From Bin87 sp965220265 (GTDB lineage: Bacteria; Chloroflexota; Dehalococcoidia; Lucifugimonadales; UBA3495): a stretch of DNA of 64,000 bases. How positions within the stretch are numbered: position 1 is the stretch's first letter; each line of letters opens with the position of its first letter. Shown here in pieces: positions 35,611 to 44,189 of the stretch. The stretch covers positions 2,170,001-2,234,000 of the forward strand of contig CBDCPM010000004.1 in NCBI GenBank assembly GCA_965220265.1, given 5' to 3'. The translations under genes were made by a program, and so were the position numbers. Under the pieces are notes generated by a model. The model had not been told where the DNA came from and did not search any database. It saw nothing but the letters and a program-made list of their open reading frames with translations.

Positions 35611-37482
35611 ATGGTAACGATAACCGGCGTCATACCTCGCCCCAGCACCTATACCGGCTTGTGGGGCTGGCTAACCACGGTGGACCACAAGCGCGTCGGG
35701 GCGCTGTATGGCTTCTCCGCGTTCTTCTTCTTCGTAGTGGGCGGAATTGAAGCCGGAATCATGCGACTGCAACTGGTGACCTCCGACAACTCGTTGGTGT
35801 CGGCGGACTGGTTCAACGCCATGTTCACCATGCACGGCACCACCATGATCTTCATGGTGATCATGCCGTTTGGAGCCACCTTCTTCAACTTCCTGATACC
35901 GCTGATGATAGGTGCCCGGGACGTGGCTTTCCCACGTCTGAACGCCTTCTCTTACTGGACATTCCTGTTTGGCGCGCTGTTGATGCACGCCGGCTTCCTG
36001 ATCGGGCAGGTTCCCGACGCCGGCTGGTTCTCCTACGCGAACCTCACCGCCGTTCCATTCAGCGAGACCAAAGGTCTTGACTTCTGGGCGCTGGCCCTGC
36101 AGGTGCTCGGTATAGCGTCGCTGGCCGCCGGTTTCAACTTCGTGGTGACCATCATCAATATGCGGGCGCCCGGGATGTCCCTGATGCGGATGCCGGTTTT
36201 CGTATGGATGACGCTGGTGACAAGCATCCTGCTGGTGCTGGCGTTCCCCATCATCACCGTAGCGCTGATCGAGTTAACCGCAGACCGTCAGTTCGGCGCC
36301 AACTTCTTCAATACTTCTGCGGGCGGCGACCCCATCCTCTGGCAGCACCTGTTCTGGCTGTTTGGTCACCCCGAGGTGTACATCCTCATCCTGCCGGCGA
36401 TGGGTGTCGTTTCTGAGATCATTCCGACTTTTAGCCGGAAGCCGCTGTTCGGGTACCCCGTGGTGGTCTTCTCCGGCATCGTGATCGCCATCATGAGTTG
36501 GGCGGTGTGGAGCCACCACATGTTCACGGTGGGCCTCGGTGCCATTGCCAACTCGGTGTTCACCATCACCACGATGCTGATCGCGGTGCCCACCGGCGTG
36601 AAGATCTTCAACTGGGTCGGCACGATGTGGAACGGTTCCATCGACCTGAGGACTCCGATGCTCATGGCCATCGGGTTCGTGGCGTTGTTCATCGTGGGCG
36701 GGCTTTCGGGTGTTTCGCACGCGGTTTCACCGTCGGACTTCCAGCAGCAGGACACCTACTACATCGTCGCCCATATTCACTACGTGCTGTTCGGCGGCGC
36801 TATCTTCGGTATCTTCGCCGGAATCTACTACTGGTACCCCAAGATCACCGGCAAGATGTACAACGAAATGTTGGGCAAGGTGCATTTCTGGCTGATGTTC
36901 ATCGGCATGAACCTGACGTTCTTCCCGATGCACTACGCCGGTATGAACGGCATGCCGAGGCGCATCTACACCTACGCCGAAGGGTTCGGCTGGGAAAGCA
37001 TGAACCTGCTGGCGACGATTGGCTACTTCGTCATCGTCATCTCGGTGCTCGTATTCATCCACAACTTCTTCCGCAGCATCAAGAACGGAGAGGAAGCTGG
37101 CCACGACCCGTGGGACGCCCCCACCCTGGAGTGGAGCATCTCGTCGCCGCCGCCGGTGTACAACTTCGCGGAGGTGCCGCTGGTGCGCGGCCAGGACGCC
37201 TACTGGATCACTAAGCGTGAGGCTGCCGCTCGCGGCGAGACCGTCCCGGCCGAGCCCCACGTGGACCCCAGCACCATTCACCTGCCGAGCCCTTCGTACT
37301 GGCCGTTGGTCACCTCTTTCGGCGTGGTGTGGATTGCCGGCGGGCTCCTGATCGACGTGGGTTGGGATTACATTCGGTTCCCGATCAGCTTCGTCGGCGG
37401 GTTGATTACGATTCTCGGTGTCATCGGCTGGTCCAACGAGCCGCCCGCCGAAGAGCACCAGGAAGCAGCCGCCCATTACTAG
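35611..37482 (+). CDS. coxA: Cytochrome c oxidase subunit I
   Basis: 623 residues, the catalytic subunit holding haem a and the haem a3-CuB centre. Ligand motifs are FTMHGTTMIF for haem a, GHPEVYIL with the His-Tyr pair, WSHHMFTVG for the CuB histidines and VAHIHYVLFGG for both haems. The C-terminal ~100 residues add two further membrane helices, longer than the smallest homologues. The start has GGAGG ten bases upstream. It pumps protons while reducing oxygen to water in the inner membrane. Confidence 0.97.
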   Translation: MVTITGVIPRPSTYTGLWGWLTTVDHKRVGALYGFSAFFFFVVGGIEAGIMRLQLVTSDNSLVSADWFNAMFTMHGTTMIFMVIMPFGATFFNFLIPLMIGARDVAFPRLNAFSYWTFLFGALLMHAGFLIGQVPDAGWFSYANLTAVPFSETKGLDFWALALQVLGIASLAAGFNFVVTIINMRAPGMSLMRMPVFVWMTLVTSILLVLAFPIITVALIELTADRQFGANFFNTSAGGDPILWQHLFWLFGHPEVYILILPAMGVVSEIIPTFSRKPLFGYPVVVFSGIVIAIMSWAVWSHHMFTVGLGAIANSVFTITTMLIAVPTGVKIFNWVGTMWNGSIDLRTPMLMAIGFVALFIVGGLSGVSHAVSPSDFQQQDTYYIVAHIHYVLFGGAIFGIFAGIYYWYPKITGKMYNEMLGKVHFWLMFIGMNLTFFPMHYAGMNGMPRRIYTYAEGFGWESMNLLATIGYFVIVISVLVFIHNFFRSIKNGEEAGHDPWDAPTLEWSISSPPPVYNFAEVPLVRGQDAYWITKREAAARGETVPAEPHVDPSTIHLPSPSYWPLVTSFGVVWIAGGLLIDVGWDYIRFPISFVGGLITILGVIGWSNEPPAEEHQEAAAHY

Positions 37483-37536
37483 GCTTCACCCGGCAATACG
37501 GGTATATCCGTACCAATAGCAGGCAGGAGGAGCGCG

Positions 37537-38226
37537 TTGGCTCACGCAGATACCACCCACGCCCCGCCGGCGCATGCGCCGGCGCACGAGGAAGAGACCA
37601 CCACCGGGATAAATCACCGGAAACTCCTCATGTGGGTGTTTCTCGGTTCCGACTGTCTGTTCTTCGGCTCCCTGATTGCCACCTACATGGTGTACCGGGG
37701 CCAGAGCATCGTGGGCCCCTATCCCAAGGACATCATTGATGTCCCGGTCACCACCATCAGTACCTTCGTGCTCCTGATGAGCTCGTTCGCAATGGTGATG
37801 GGGGTTGCCGCCGCCCGCAATGGGAACCAGAAACGCCTGATCCAATGGCTGGTGCTGACGATTATATTGGGCGGCACTTTCATCGGTTTCCAGGTTTATG
37901 AGTTCAACCTCTTCCGCATCGAAGGGCTGCGCTACGAGACCAACCTGTTCAGCAGCACTTTCTTCACACTGACCGGCTTCCACGGAGCCCACGTTACCCT
38001 GGGCCTCTTCTGGCTGCTGTGCCTGGTCATCATAGCCGCCCGCAACCCGGCGGGACGGCCCTCCGGTTTGGACGTGGACATAGCGGGCCTCTATTGGCAC
38101 TTCGTCGACATCGTCTGGATCGTGATTTTCACGCTGCTTTACCTGATCGGCGGATTTGACGGACCTCCGGAAGCCGGCCACGCTGCAGTGCAGGGATGGA
38201 ACTGGGTTACCGGTCTGATCAGCTAG
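37537..38226 (+). CDS. coxC: Cytochrome c oxidase subunit III
   Basis: 229 residues, seven-helix type shortened to about five. Family motifs are present: SDCLFFGSLIATY near the N-terminus, STFFTLTGFHGAHV and YWHFVDIVWIVIF near the C-terminus. The N-terminal His/Pro-rich segment (about 25 residues) is unusual but common in this group. The start is TTG with AGGAGG six bases upstream; no ATG is nearby in frame. It stabilises subunit I and lies between coxA and coxD in the operon. Confidence 0.93.
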   Translation: MAHADTTHAPPAHAPAHEEETTTGINHRKLLMWVFLGSDCLFFGSLIATYMVYRGQSIVGPYPKDIIDVPVTTISTFVLLMSSFAMVMGVAAARNGNQKRLIQWLVLTIILGGTFIGFQVYEFNLFRIEGLRYETNLFSSTFFTLTGFHGAHVTLGLFWLLCLVIIAARNPAGRPSGLDVDIAGLYWHFVDIVWIVIFTLLYLIGGFDGPPEAGHAAVQGWNWVTGLIS

Positions 38227-38248
38227 GTTTCGAGGAGGCAACCACCAG

Positions 38249-39106
38249 ATGAGCACCAACCCCGGTCAGGAGGCCGTTTTGGCCCACGAGGAACACGCGG
38301 CCCACGAGGACGCCGGCATATCGCGGTTTTTCTTCGGGCACGTGCCGGAAGGGGTGCACGGCGGGCTGAAGCAGTACGGCCTGCTGGCAATTGTCCTGGG
38401 CATCATCACGCTGGTGGAATTCCTCATCATCGTTCCGGAGGGCCTGCGAGGAACCAGCGTCGTCATCGCCCCTCTGGTGATCCTATCGGTCATCAAGTTC
38501 TTCTGTGTCGTCGCTTTCTTCATGCACCTGAAGTTTGAAAACCAGTTGTTGTGGCAGATTTTCGTCGCGGGTCTCGCCTTAGGACTGGTGGTGGCTTTCT
38601 CCCTGGTGCTGCTGTTCGGCGTGTTGCGGACAACTCCTCGGGCGTTCTCAGAACCGCGGCAAGAGCCCTTCGTGCATCACGTTGCAGACGAACACGAGCC
38701 GGTGGCACGGATGTTGCCCGAAGAGCTGCCTCCGCCGGCGAACCCCGCTGACCTGGCGCCGGCCGTACCGGCCGGATCGGCCACCGCTGGAGCTTCCCCC
38801 GGGCAGAACCTCTTTGTCGGGACGGCCGCTTGCGCGTCCTGTCACACCATCCAGGGGGTTGCCCAAGGTGTGCTGGGTCCGGAGTTGAGCAAAGTTGCTT
38901 CGGTTGCCGGTAGTCGCATCCCGGGCTACTCCGCCGAGGAGTACATACGCGAATCCATCTTGGAGCCCGACGCTTATACGGCAGGCACTGCCGATGGGCT
39001 CTCCCAGGACTATCAGCAGGGATTGATGAGCGCCACCATGGCCGGCATCCAATTGGCGGATGAAGACGTCGACGCACTGGTCGAATACCTGCTTTCCTTG
39101 AAGTGA
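38249..39106 (+). CDS. coxD: Cytochrome oxidase subunit IV-like protein fused to cytochrome c
   Basis: 285 residues. Residues ~45-130 form the three-helix prokaryotic subunit IV (FFCVVAFFMHLKF with the adjoining helices). The C-terminal ~95 residues form a second cytochrome c domain with CASCH near residue 195, a pattern like GPELSKVASV, and candidate Met ligands in GLMSATMAG. A Pro/Ala-rich linker separates the parts. With the cytochrome c of CoxB, the complex would carry two tethered c-type haems. The fusion is less usual than that in subunit II. Confidence 0.88.
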   Translation: MSTNPGQEAVLAHEEHAAHEDAGISRFFFGHVPEGVHGGLKQYGLLAIVLGIITLVEFLIIVPEGLRGTSVVIAPLVILSVIKFFCVVAFFMHLKFENQLLWQIFVAGLALGLVVAFSLVLLFGVLRTTPRAFSEPRQEPFVHHVADEHEPVARMLPEELPPPANPADLAPAVPAGSATAGASPGQNLFVGTAACASCHTIQGVAQGVLGPELSKVASVAGSRIPGYSAEEYIRESILEPDAYTAGTADGLSQDYQQGLMSATMAGIQLADEDVDALVEYLLSLK

Positions 39107-39132
39107 CGCAGTCAAATGGTTCGCGCAGATTG

Positions 39133-39153
39133 GGGCAGCCAGCCAGGCTGCCC
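39133..39153 (+). terminator. Hairpin terminator of the cox operon
   Basis: GGGCAGCC (39133-39140) pairs with GGCTGCCC (39146-39153) around AGCCA and is followed by TTCGCTTTTA. It lies 27 bases after the coxD stop. Confidence 0.6.
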
Positions 39154-39267
39154 TTCGCTTTTATCCGTGGTAGGCCGGGATGAACCACGCCCCGATTGCG
39201 TGTAAACTGTGCCTGATATTGAACTACGCCGCCCCGCGCTGGCCGGCACACTCGGGAGGATGCAGCG

Positions 39268-40149
39268 ATGCTGGTTGACCTGATTCGAATCACTGCCGCT
39301 GATGGCATGGAGTTGGACGGCGCGTTTTTCGCGCCAGGGCCGGACGCGGCTCCCGCCGGACCCATCGACGCCGCCATGGTAATACACGGGTCGGGGCGCA
39401 GTTTTTATACGCCAGCTACGGCCAACATGGCTGACGACCTGCGGCGCGCCGGGTACCCGGCATTGACCTTGAACACGCGGGGCCACGACACCGTCTGGGT
39501 GGACCGGCAGACCGGGGTGGCAGAGGGCAACGCATACGAGATCCTGGACAACAACCGGCAGGATCTTCGCGCAGGAATCGACTACTTGGAGGCGCAGGGC
39601 CACAGTCGCATCGCGATCCTGGGCCAGAGCATGGGAGCGGTCAAGGTCGCCTACTATGGCGCCGTGGAGAACGACCCCCGCGTTGCGGCGGTGGTACCCA
39701 TATCGCCGGTCAGGCTGTCCTGTTCCTACTATATGGAGTCCCCGGACGCTGAGGAGTTTCGCGCCAACCTGGAAACGGCGGACCGCATGGAGGCGGAAGA
39801 CCGGGCCCTGGACCTGTTCTACGTGGACTTTCCGATCAAGGAAATGTTCTCGGCCATGGCCTACATCGACAAGCACGGGCCGGCGGAACGGTACAACATC
39901 ATCAGGCACGCCCCGAAGATCAGAGTGCCCCTCTTTGTGTTGTCCGGCTCGCTGGAGACGCACACTCGGTTGCTGGACGTTCCACAGGACATGATCACTG
40001 CCGCGGTGAGGAGCCCGCGAGCTGAGTACCTGGTGCTGGACGGCGGGAACCATTCGCTGACCAACATGATGCCGGCGGCCGGCGAGGCGGTGGTAAATTG
40101 GCTGGCGTCACTGTCTGCAGAAGTCGGCCAGGCGGCGGCGGACAACTGA
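39268..40149 (+). CDS. Alpha/beta hydrolase
   Basis: A 293-residue serine hydrolase of the alpha/beta fold with VIHGSG (oxyanion), nucleophile GQSMGA (Ser about residue 117), an acidic residue around LSGSLE and His in GGNHSLTNM near residue 264. The larger cap and the GVEGN-type central helix differ from the gene at 15992, so the two are not close paralogues. It starts 115 bases after the cox terminator, with a GGAGG site. trmO follows 18 bases later. The substrate is unknown. Confidence 0.88.
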   Translation: MLVDLIRITAADGMELDGAFFAPGPDAAPAGPIDAAMVIHGSGRSFYTPATANMADDLRRAGYPALTLNTRGHDTVWVDRQTGVAEGNAYEILDNNRQDLRAGIDYLEAQGHSRIAILGQSMGAVKVAYYGAVENDPRVAAVVPISPVRLSCSYYMESPDAEEFRANLETADRMEAEDRALDLFYVDFPIKEMFSAMAYIDKHGPAERYNIIRHAPKIRVPLFVLSGSLETHTRLLDVPQDMITAAVRSPRAEYLVLDGGNHSLTNMMPAAGEAVVNWLASLSAEVGQAAADN

Positions 40150-40167
40150 GCGACCAGCACGCCTGCC

Positions 40168-40611
40168 ATGGACGCCGATCACAGCGTCATACGGCTCACG
40201 CCAATCGGATACGTGCGGAGCCGGTTCACCGACTACGCCCCGTCCAGCGAGATGCAGGAGCACGCCTCCGAGATCGTGGTGCTTCCGGAGTTCGCCGACG
40301 GCTTGATGGGCCTGGAGCCGGGTGACCGGATCCAAACGTTGTTCGTTTTGCACCGCGCTGCGTCCACCGGATACGAGCTCAGGCTGCACCCCGGCCATAA
40401 CCCGGCAAACCCCATCAGGGGCGTGTTCGCCACGCGCAGCCAATACCGGCCCAACTTCATCGCTTCGACGATAGCGCTGATCCAGAGCATCTGCCCGGAC
40501 AGTGAGTCCGGGGGAGTGGTGGTTACCGTCACCGATCTCGACGCCCAGGACGGTTCACCCGTTGTCGATATCAAGCGCCACAGTGCCGGGTTCGACGGGA
40601 ACGTCGCCTAG
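40168..40611 (+). CDS. trmO: tRNA (N6-threonylcarbamoyladenosine37-N6)-methyltransferase
   Basis: 147 residues of the TsaA/YaeB/TrmO family, which methylates t6A37 in tRNA-Thr using SAM. Family segments are PIGYVRSRF near the start, GVFATRSQYRPN in the middle and LDAQDGSPVVDIKRH near the end. The length is shorter than E. coli TrmO, lacking its C-terminal extension, as in many bacteria. The last codons and stop (GCC TAG) fall inside a duplicated 10 bp target site of the MITE that follows. Confidence 0.9.
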   Translation: MDADHSVIRLTPIGYVRSRFTDYAPSSEMQEHASEIVVLPEFADGLMGLEPGDRIQTLFVLHRAASTGYELRLHPGHNPANPIRGVFATRSQYRPNFIASTIALIQSICPDSESGGVVVTVTDLDAQDGSPVVDIKRHSAGFDGNVA

Positions 40612-40614
40612 CGG
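40605..40614. repeat. Left target-site duplication of MITE
   Basis: CGCCTAGCGG, including the trmO stop codon, is repeated exactly at 40727-40736 on the far side of the element, as expected for a transposition target duplication of ten bases. Confidence 0.7.
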
Positions 40615-40726
40615 TAACTGTTCAGACTTGAGGGGATCTGCGGGCTTTTTGACCCTGGACGCAATGGTAGCCAAGTACGGAATGTCCCCGGTGGGACAAT
40701 TAGATCCCCTCAAACGTGAACAGTTA
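40615..40726. mobile_element. MITE-like element with terminal inverted repeats
   Basis: A 112 bp element with imperfect inverted ends of about 25 bp: 40615-40639 and 40702-40726, which match at 22 of 25 positions (TAACTGTTCA...GAGGGGATCT and its complement). It carries no gene. Ten-base direct repeats of CGCCTAGCGG flank it. The size, inverted ends and duplication length suggest a non-autonomous MITE mobilised by an IS with 9-12 bp target duplications, such as an IS4-type element; no transposase is in the window. Confidence 0.75.
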
Positions 40727-40736
40727 CGCCTAGCGG
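40727..40736. repeat. Right target-site duplication of MITE
   Basis: CGCCTAGCGG, identical to 40605-40614. Its position immediately after the inverted repeat supports a recent insertion at the trmO stop codon. Confidence 0.7.
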
Positions 40737-40858
40737 GAGCGTTTTGACACCGCCGGCACGTTCCTATAACATCGCCCGCAGGGATTCCGAAGGGCTCGGG
40801 TAATTGCTGGATGCCTAATCGGCACGGCGGTACCCGCACCCGTTGAGGTGGTCCATAT

Positions 40859-41167
40859 ATGCCTATTTACGAGTACCGCTGCCAGTCCTGCGCCCGTGTG
40901 AGCAGTTACTTTTTTAAGGTTGCCTCGGCGGCGACCGAAGTTAACTGCGAACACTGCGGCGACTACGGGATGGAACGCATCATGTCGTCCTTCTCGCGGG
41001 GCAGAACTGAGGCTGATACCTACCGCGACCTTGATCCCCGGTACTATAAAATGGTTGACGACACGTTGGGCAAAGCGCCGTCTACCACCGACCCGGACCA
41101 CTATCTGCGCAAGATGGCCCCCTTCTCGTCGGGCGAAAAGACGGGAGACCCATACTTCAACGAATAG
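40859..41167 (+). CDS. FmdB-family zinc-ribbon protein
   Basis: 102 residues beginning MPIYEYRCQSC, the FmdB/CxxC-CxxC regulatory-type N-terminus. A second Cys pair (CEHCG) lies near residue 31, completing a zinc ribbon. The rest is charged and probably flexible. FmdB was first noted as a putative regulator of formamide metabolism, but a broader role in nucleic-acid or protein contact is possible. It starts 123 bases after the MITE, and the SCP2-like gene follows after 64 bases. Confidence 0.88.
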   Translation: MPIYEYRCQSCARVSSYFFKVASAATEVNCEHCGDYGMERIMSSFSRGRTEADTYRDLDPRYYKMVDDTLGKAPSTTDPDHYLRKMAPFSSGEKTGDPYFNE

Positions 41168-41231
41168 TTCGGGCGGCCGATCCCGAGTAGTACAGGATTG
41201 GCGCCCTCCACCCCGAGGAGGCATTCGCTGC

Positions 41232-41669
41232 ATGACCGCTGAACCCATCGTGTTTCCGTCGCTCGCCTGGTTCGAAGAGTTGCAGCGATTGCTCAACGGC
41301 GACGCTTCTTACCGGCGATTCGGGACTGTTGACGCGTCGATGGGCGTCAAGATAGGCGATGAAGTGTTCGTGGTCGCCTTCGAAGCGTTCGAATGCAGCT
41401 CTGTCCGATCCGGCAACGAATATGACCTGATCAACGTGGACTTCTTCATTGAAATGGTACCCGACGCATGGCGGGTCATGCTGGAGAACATTAAAGCCCA
41501 CGGCGGGGCAGAGGCTGGCCAGACGTTGGTCAGTCTGGACATGCTGAACGAGATTTCCAACAACGCCACGGGGGACCAACTTCGGGCGGATATGTTCTTC
41601 CGTTACAACCAGAGTTTGCAGCACTTTTTCGATCTGTCCGCAAATCTGAACACCGTGTTCGCTGACTGA
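41232..41669 (+). CDS. Hypothetical protein, possibly SCP2/sterol-carrier-like
   Basis: 145 residues. The N-terminal pattern (FPSLAWFEELQRLLN, then alternating strands GVKIGDEVFVVAFEAF) resembles the SCP2-like lipid-binding fold, with C-terminal helices (FFRYNQSLQHFF). I am not certain of the family. The ATG at 41232 has a clear GAGGAGG site eight bases upstream. It lies between FmdB and the beta-lactamase-fold gene. Confidence 0.5.
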   Translation: MTAEPIVFPSLAWFEELQRLLNGDASYRRFGTVDASMGVKIGDEVFVVAFEAFECSSVRSGNEYDLINVDFFIEMVPDAWRVMLENIKAHGGAEAGQTLVSLDMLNEISNNATGDQLRADMFFRYNQSLQHFFDLSANLNTVFAD

Positions 41670-41725
41670 ATCGGCGGTTCGGCCCGGCATTACCTTGCGC
41701 CACCCGCGCTCACAGAGGATTATCG

Positions 41726-42838
41726 ATGACCACTACGACAGTTTTGGAAGAAGTAGGAATGGACCCGGCGGCGGTGCAGGAGTTGGAAAACCTGTTCCGC
41801 CGCCAGATTGTCCAGGGCCTGCACCCGGGAGCCGGGCTTGCCGTCTACCGGCACGGCCGGCTCGCTGTGGATCTGTGGGGCGGATTGGCCGATGACGCCG
41901 GCGGCGCTCCGGTCGCCGCCGACACGATGTTCATCCTCTACTCTTCCACCAAGCCGTTGGCCGCAGCCTGCCTGCACGTCCTGTGGCAGCGGGGCCAATT
42001 GGGCTGGGATGACACGGTGGCGCAGCACTGGCCTGGGTTTGCCAAGCACGGCAAGGACGCGGTTACGATCCGCCACATCCTGACGCACCGGAGCGGGTTC
42101 CCTGAGACCCCGCCGGAGTTGTCCTGGGAACGGTGGCAGGACTGGGACTACGTGGTTGAGTGCATGGAGGACATCATCCCTGACTACCCCGCCGGGCAGA
42201 TCATGGCGTACCATCCCCGCAATTTCGGCTGGGTAATCGGTGAGTTGGTGCGCCGGATCGACGGGCGACACATCGGCGTGTTTCTCCGGGAGGAGATCCT
42301 GGATCCGCTGGGTTTGCACGACGGATACGTGGGACTGCCGCCTGAGCTCGAGCCCCGGGTTTCCCGCATTCATGCCATGGAAGACTGCGACCGGCCGGGA
42401 ATGATACGCCCTTACAACCGGCCCGAGGTGCACCAGGCAGTGCATCCCGCCGGCGGTGGTATCTTCACCGCCCGTGACCTGGCGCGCTTCTATGCGATGA
42501 TGTGCAACGGGGGAGAGCTGGACGGTGTTCGCATCTTCAAACCGGAGACGGTTGCCGAAGTCACTAGCCTCCAGACCGAGGCCAACGACTTCTCCCTGGG
42601 CACCAGGATGCGGCGCTCCCTGGGTCTGGTTCTGGACGACAGTCGAATGGGAGCCAGCACCAACGCCGGTGATGGCCTGGGCACTTTCGGACACGGCGGC
42701 GCCGGCACCTCAGTGGGCTGGGCTGACCCCGGCACGGGCCTGGCGGTGGCGTACATCACCAATGGGTTCCGCTCCACCGCAACCAACAACCCCCGCCTGT
42801 CGGCCATTTCGCGGGCGGTGCGGGCGGCTTGCCGATAA
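41726..42838 (+). CDS. Beta-lactamase-fold serine hydrolase
   Basis: 370 residues of the class C beta-lactamase/LACT esterase family. The catalytic serine is in YSSTKPLAA (S-x-x-K), the Tyr in AYHPRNFG, and the C-terminal GHGGAG motif replaces the HxG/KTG element, as in the LACT-type esterases. No signal peptide is visible, so it is probably cytosolic, and an esterase or peptidase role is likelier than antibiotic resistance. It sits before the DUF952 gene with a 16-base gap. Confidence 0.9.
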   Translation: MTTTTVLEEVGMDPAAVQELENLFRRQIVQGLHPGAGLAVYRHGRLAVDLWGGLADDAGGAPVAADTMFILYSSTKPLAAACLHVLWQRGQLGWDDTVAQHWPGFAKHGKDAVTIRHILTHRSGFPETPPELSWERWQDWDYVVECMEDIIPDYPAGQIMAYHPRNFGWVIGELVRRIDGRHIGVFLREEILDPLGLHDGYVGLPPELEPRVSRIHAMEDCDRPGMIRPYNRPEVHQAVHPAGGGIFTARDLARFYAMMCNGGELDGVRIFKPETVAEVTSLQTEANDFSLGTRMRRSLGLVLDDSRMGASTNAGDGLGTFGHGGAGTSVGWADPGTGLAVAYITNGFRSTATNNPRLSAISRAVRAACR

Positions 42839-42854
42839 TCGGTCCCATGTAAGC

Positions 42855-43211
42855 ATGGCGTCCATCATCTACCACCTAGCGTTCCGGTCCGATTGGGAGG
42901 CCGGTGTCGTCGCCGGCGAATATCGGGCGCCATCTCTGACAGAAGAAGGCTTCATCCACGCCAGCGGCGACGAGGAGCAGATGCTACGGGTGGCAGCGCG
43001 ACTGTTTGCGGGCCGGACCGATCTGCTGGCGTTGGACGTGGACGTAGAGCGTCTGACCGAAGGATCGCCATGGGTACGAGAACCGTCTCGGTCCGGTGAA
43101 ATGTACCCGCATGTCTACGGCCCCATCAACTTGGACGCCGTGGTGCGCGTCCGCTCGTTGGAGCCGGAAGCGGCGAACCAGAGCGGGTTTGCCCTGACGC
43201 AGGAAGGGTGA
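42855..43211 (+). CDS. DUF952 family protein
   Basis: 118 residues. The signature IYHLAFRSDWE near the start, then EEGFIHASGDEEQ and a late FRSG-type region (YPHVYGPINLDAVV), matches DUF952, whose function is unknown. The ATG at 42855 lies inside a longer frame that begins at 42525 antisense-like to the beta-lactamase gene end; the shorter start fits the family. Its TGA stop at 43209 is in the same frame as the next gene, with no further stop between, so readthrough would create a fusion. Confidence 0.82.
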   Translation: MASIIYHLAFRSDWEAGVVAGEYRAPSLTEEGFIHASGDEEQMLRVAARLFAGRTDLLALDVDVERLTEGSPWVREPSRSGEMYPHVYGPINLDAVVRVRSLEPEAANQSGFALTQEG

Positions 43212-43223
43212 CCGGAGTCCGAC

Positions 43224-44189
43224 ATTCGGTACTCTGAGGAGCAGCTTTGGTCGATCCGACGGGTCATCGCCGGCTTGGCCAGAATGACGGAGGACGACAT
43301 CGCGGAAAGGGACGCCGCAGTCTGGGAAGGTCGGTGTCCCGAACGGCTGTGGCCATTGTGGCCCGTGGCCCATCGCGAAGATGAGCTGTGGGGGTTGCTC
43401 GTTGAGGACGAACGCATCGAACGGTTTTCGGTGTACGGCCTGTTTCCCGCTGCCTACGACCTGGTTTACGGCGACGAAGCTGCTGATGTCTCCGTTCGTT
43501 ACGATGGCCGCACACGAGGTCGCGTAGCAATATTCAGTGGCCGGCTCAGAGAGGATGATGCGGACATAGTAATCAAGCCGTGCCAAAGCCCCGGTGAGGC
43601 TGATATCGCCCAAATTGCCGGCAATCTCGAGTTGGGCCCACGGCAATTTCCAAGCATCGAAGGGTTCCTCACCGAGCAATTCGTGCGCGGCCCTTTCGTG
43701 ACGGACCTGAGCCCCGAAGACGCTTCGCCCGAGCGGATGCGCATCATCGGTCAGAGATTGGGAACGGCGCTGTCACGGCTACACGCCGCGGGCATATGCT
43801 ATAACGACGCTACGATTTCTGATCCTGATGGGCGGTCTCATACCATTCTGCTGTCTGACGGTGGGATGCGCATCATCGACTTCGGCGTAGCGTTGCTGTT
43901 GCGGGATCACCCGGTGAACCTGACGTTCCACGACGCCTACAACGCGGCGCGCACCGATCCGATGTTCCGTTTGTTCCGGCAAATGACGTCGGATGCGGAC
44001 ACGGACGCACTGGGCAAGTTTGTCAGCGACTACGGTCGACGCCTGTCGCGTCAATCCGTGGACGAGATCCAGTCGCGGGACTGGCGGATAGCTGAAGAGG
44101 GCGCCTCTATAATCGCCGGCATGTATGGACCGTTGGCGGCGGACGCGTTGCGGGCTGGAATGTCGGCCGGGAGGTTGGCCGTCGAGTAA
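43224..44189 (+). CDS. Protein-kinase-fold protein (RIO/Bud32-like)
   Basis: About 321 residues if it starts at ATT 43224, which has GGAG six bases upstream; later options are TTG 43275 and ATG 43284. Kinase-fold marks are a Lys in DIVIKPCQ for the N-lobe, LHAAGICYNDA for the catalytic loop and IIDFGVALLL for the DFG. The loop has Tyr-Asn-Asp instead of His-Arg-Asp, as in RIO/Bud32 and lipid-kinase groups. The N-terminal ~90 residues match no family I recognise. A kinase activity is plausible but not shown. Confidence 0.6.
   Translation: MRYSEEQLWSIRRVIAGLARMTEDDIAERDAAVWEGRCPERLWPLWPVAHREDELWGLLVEDERIERFSVYGLFPAAYDLVYGDEAADVSVRYDGRTRGRVAIFSGRLREDDADIVIKPCQSPGEADIAQIAGNLELGPRQFPSIEGFLTEQFVRGPFVTDLSPEDASPERMRIIGQRLGTALSRLHAAGICYNDATISDPDGRSHTILLSDGGMRIIDFGVALLLRDHPVNLTFHDAYNAARTDPMFRLFRQMTSDADTDALGKFVSDYGRRLSRQSVDEIQSRDWRIAEEGASIIAGMYGPLAADALRAGMSAGRLAVE

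Noticed and set aside
40555..40839. A minus-strand frame covering the MITE
   Set aside because: It runs through the inverted repeats and the trmO 3' end, with no family match; the element is non-coding.
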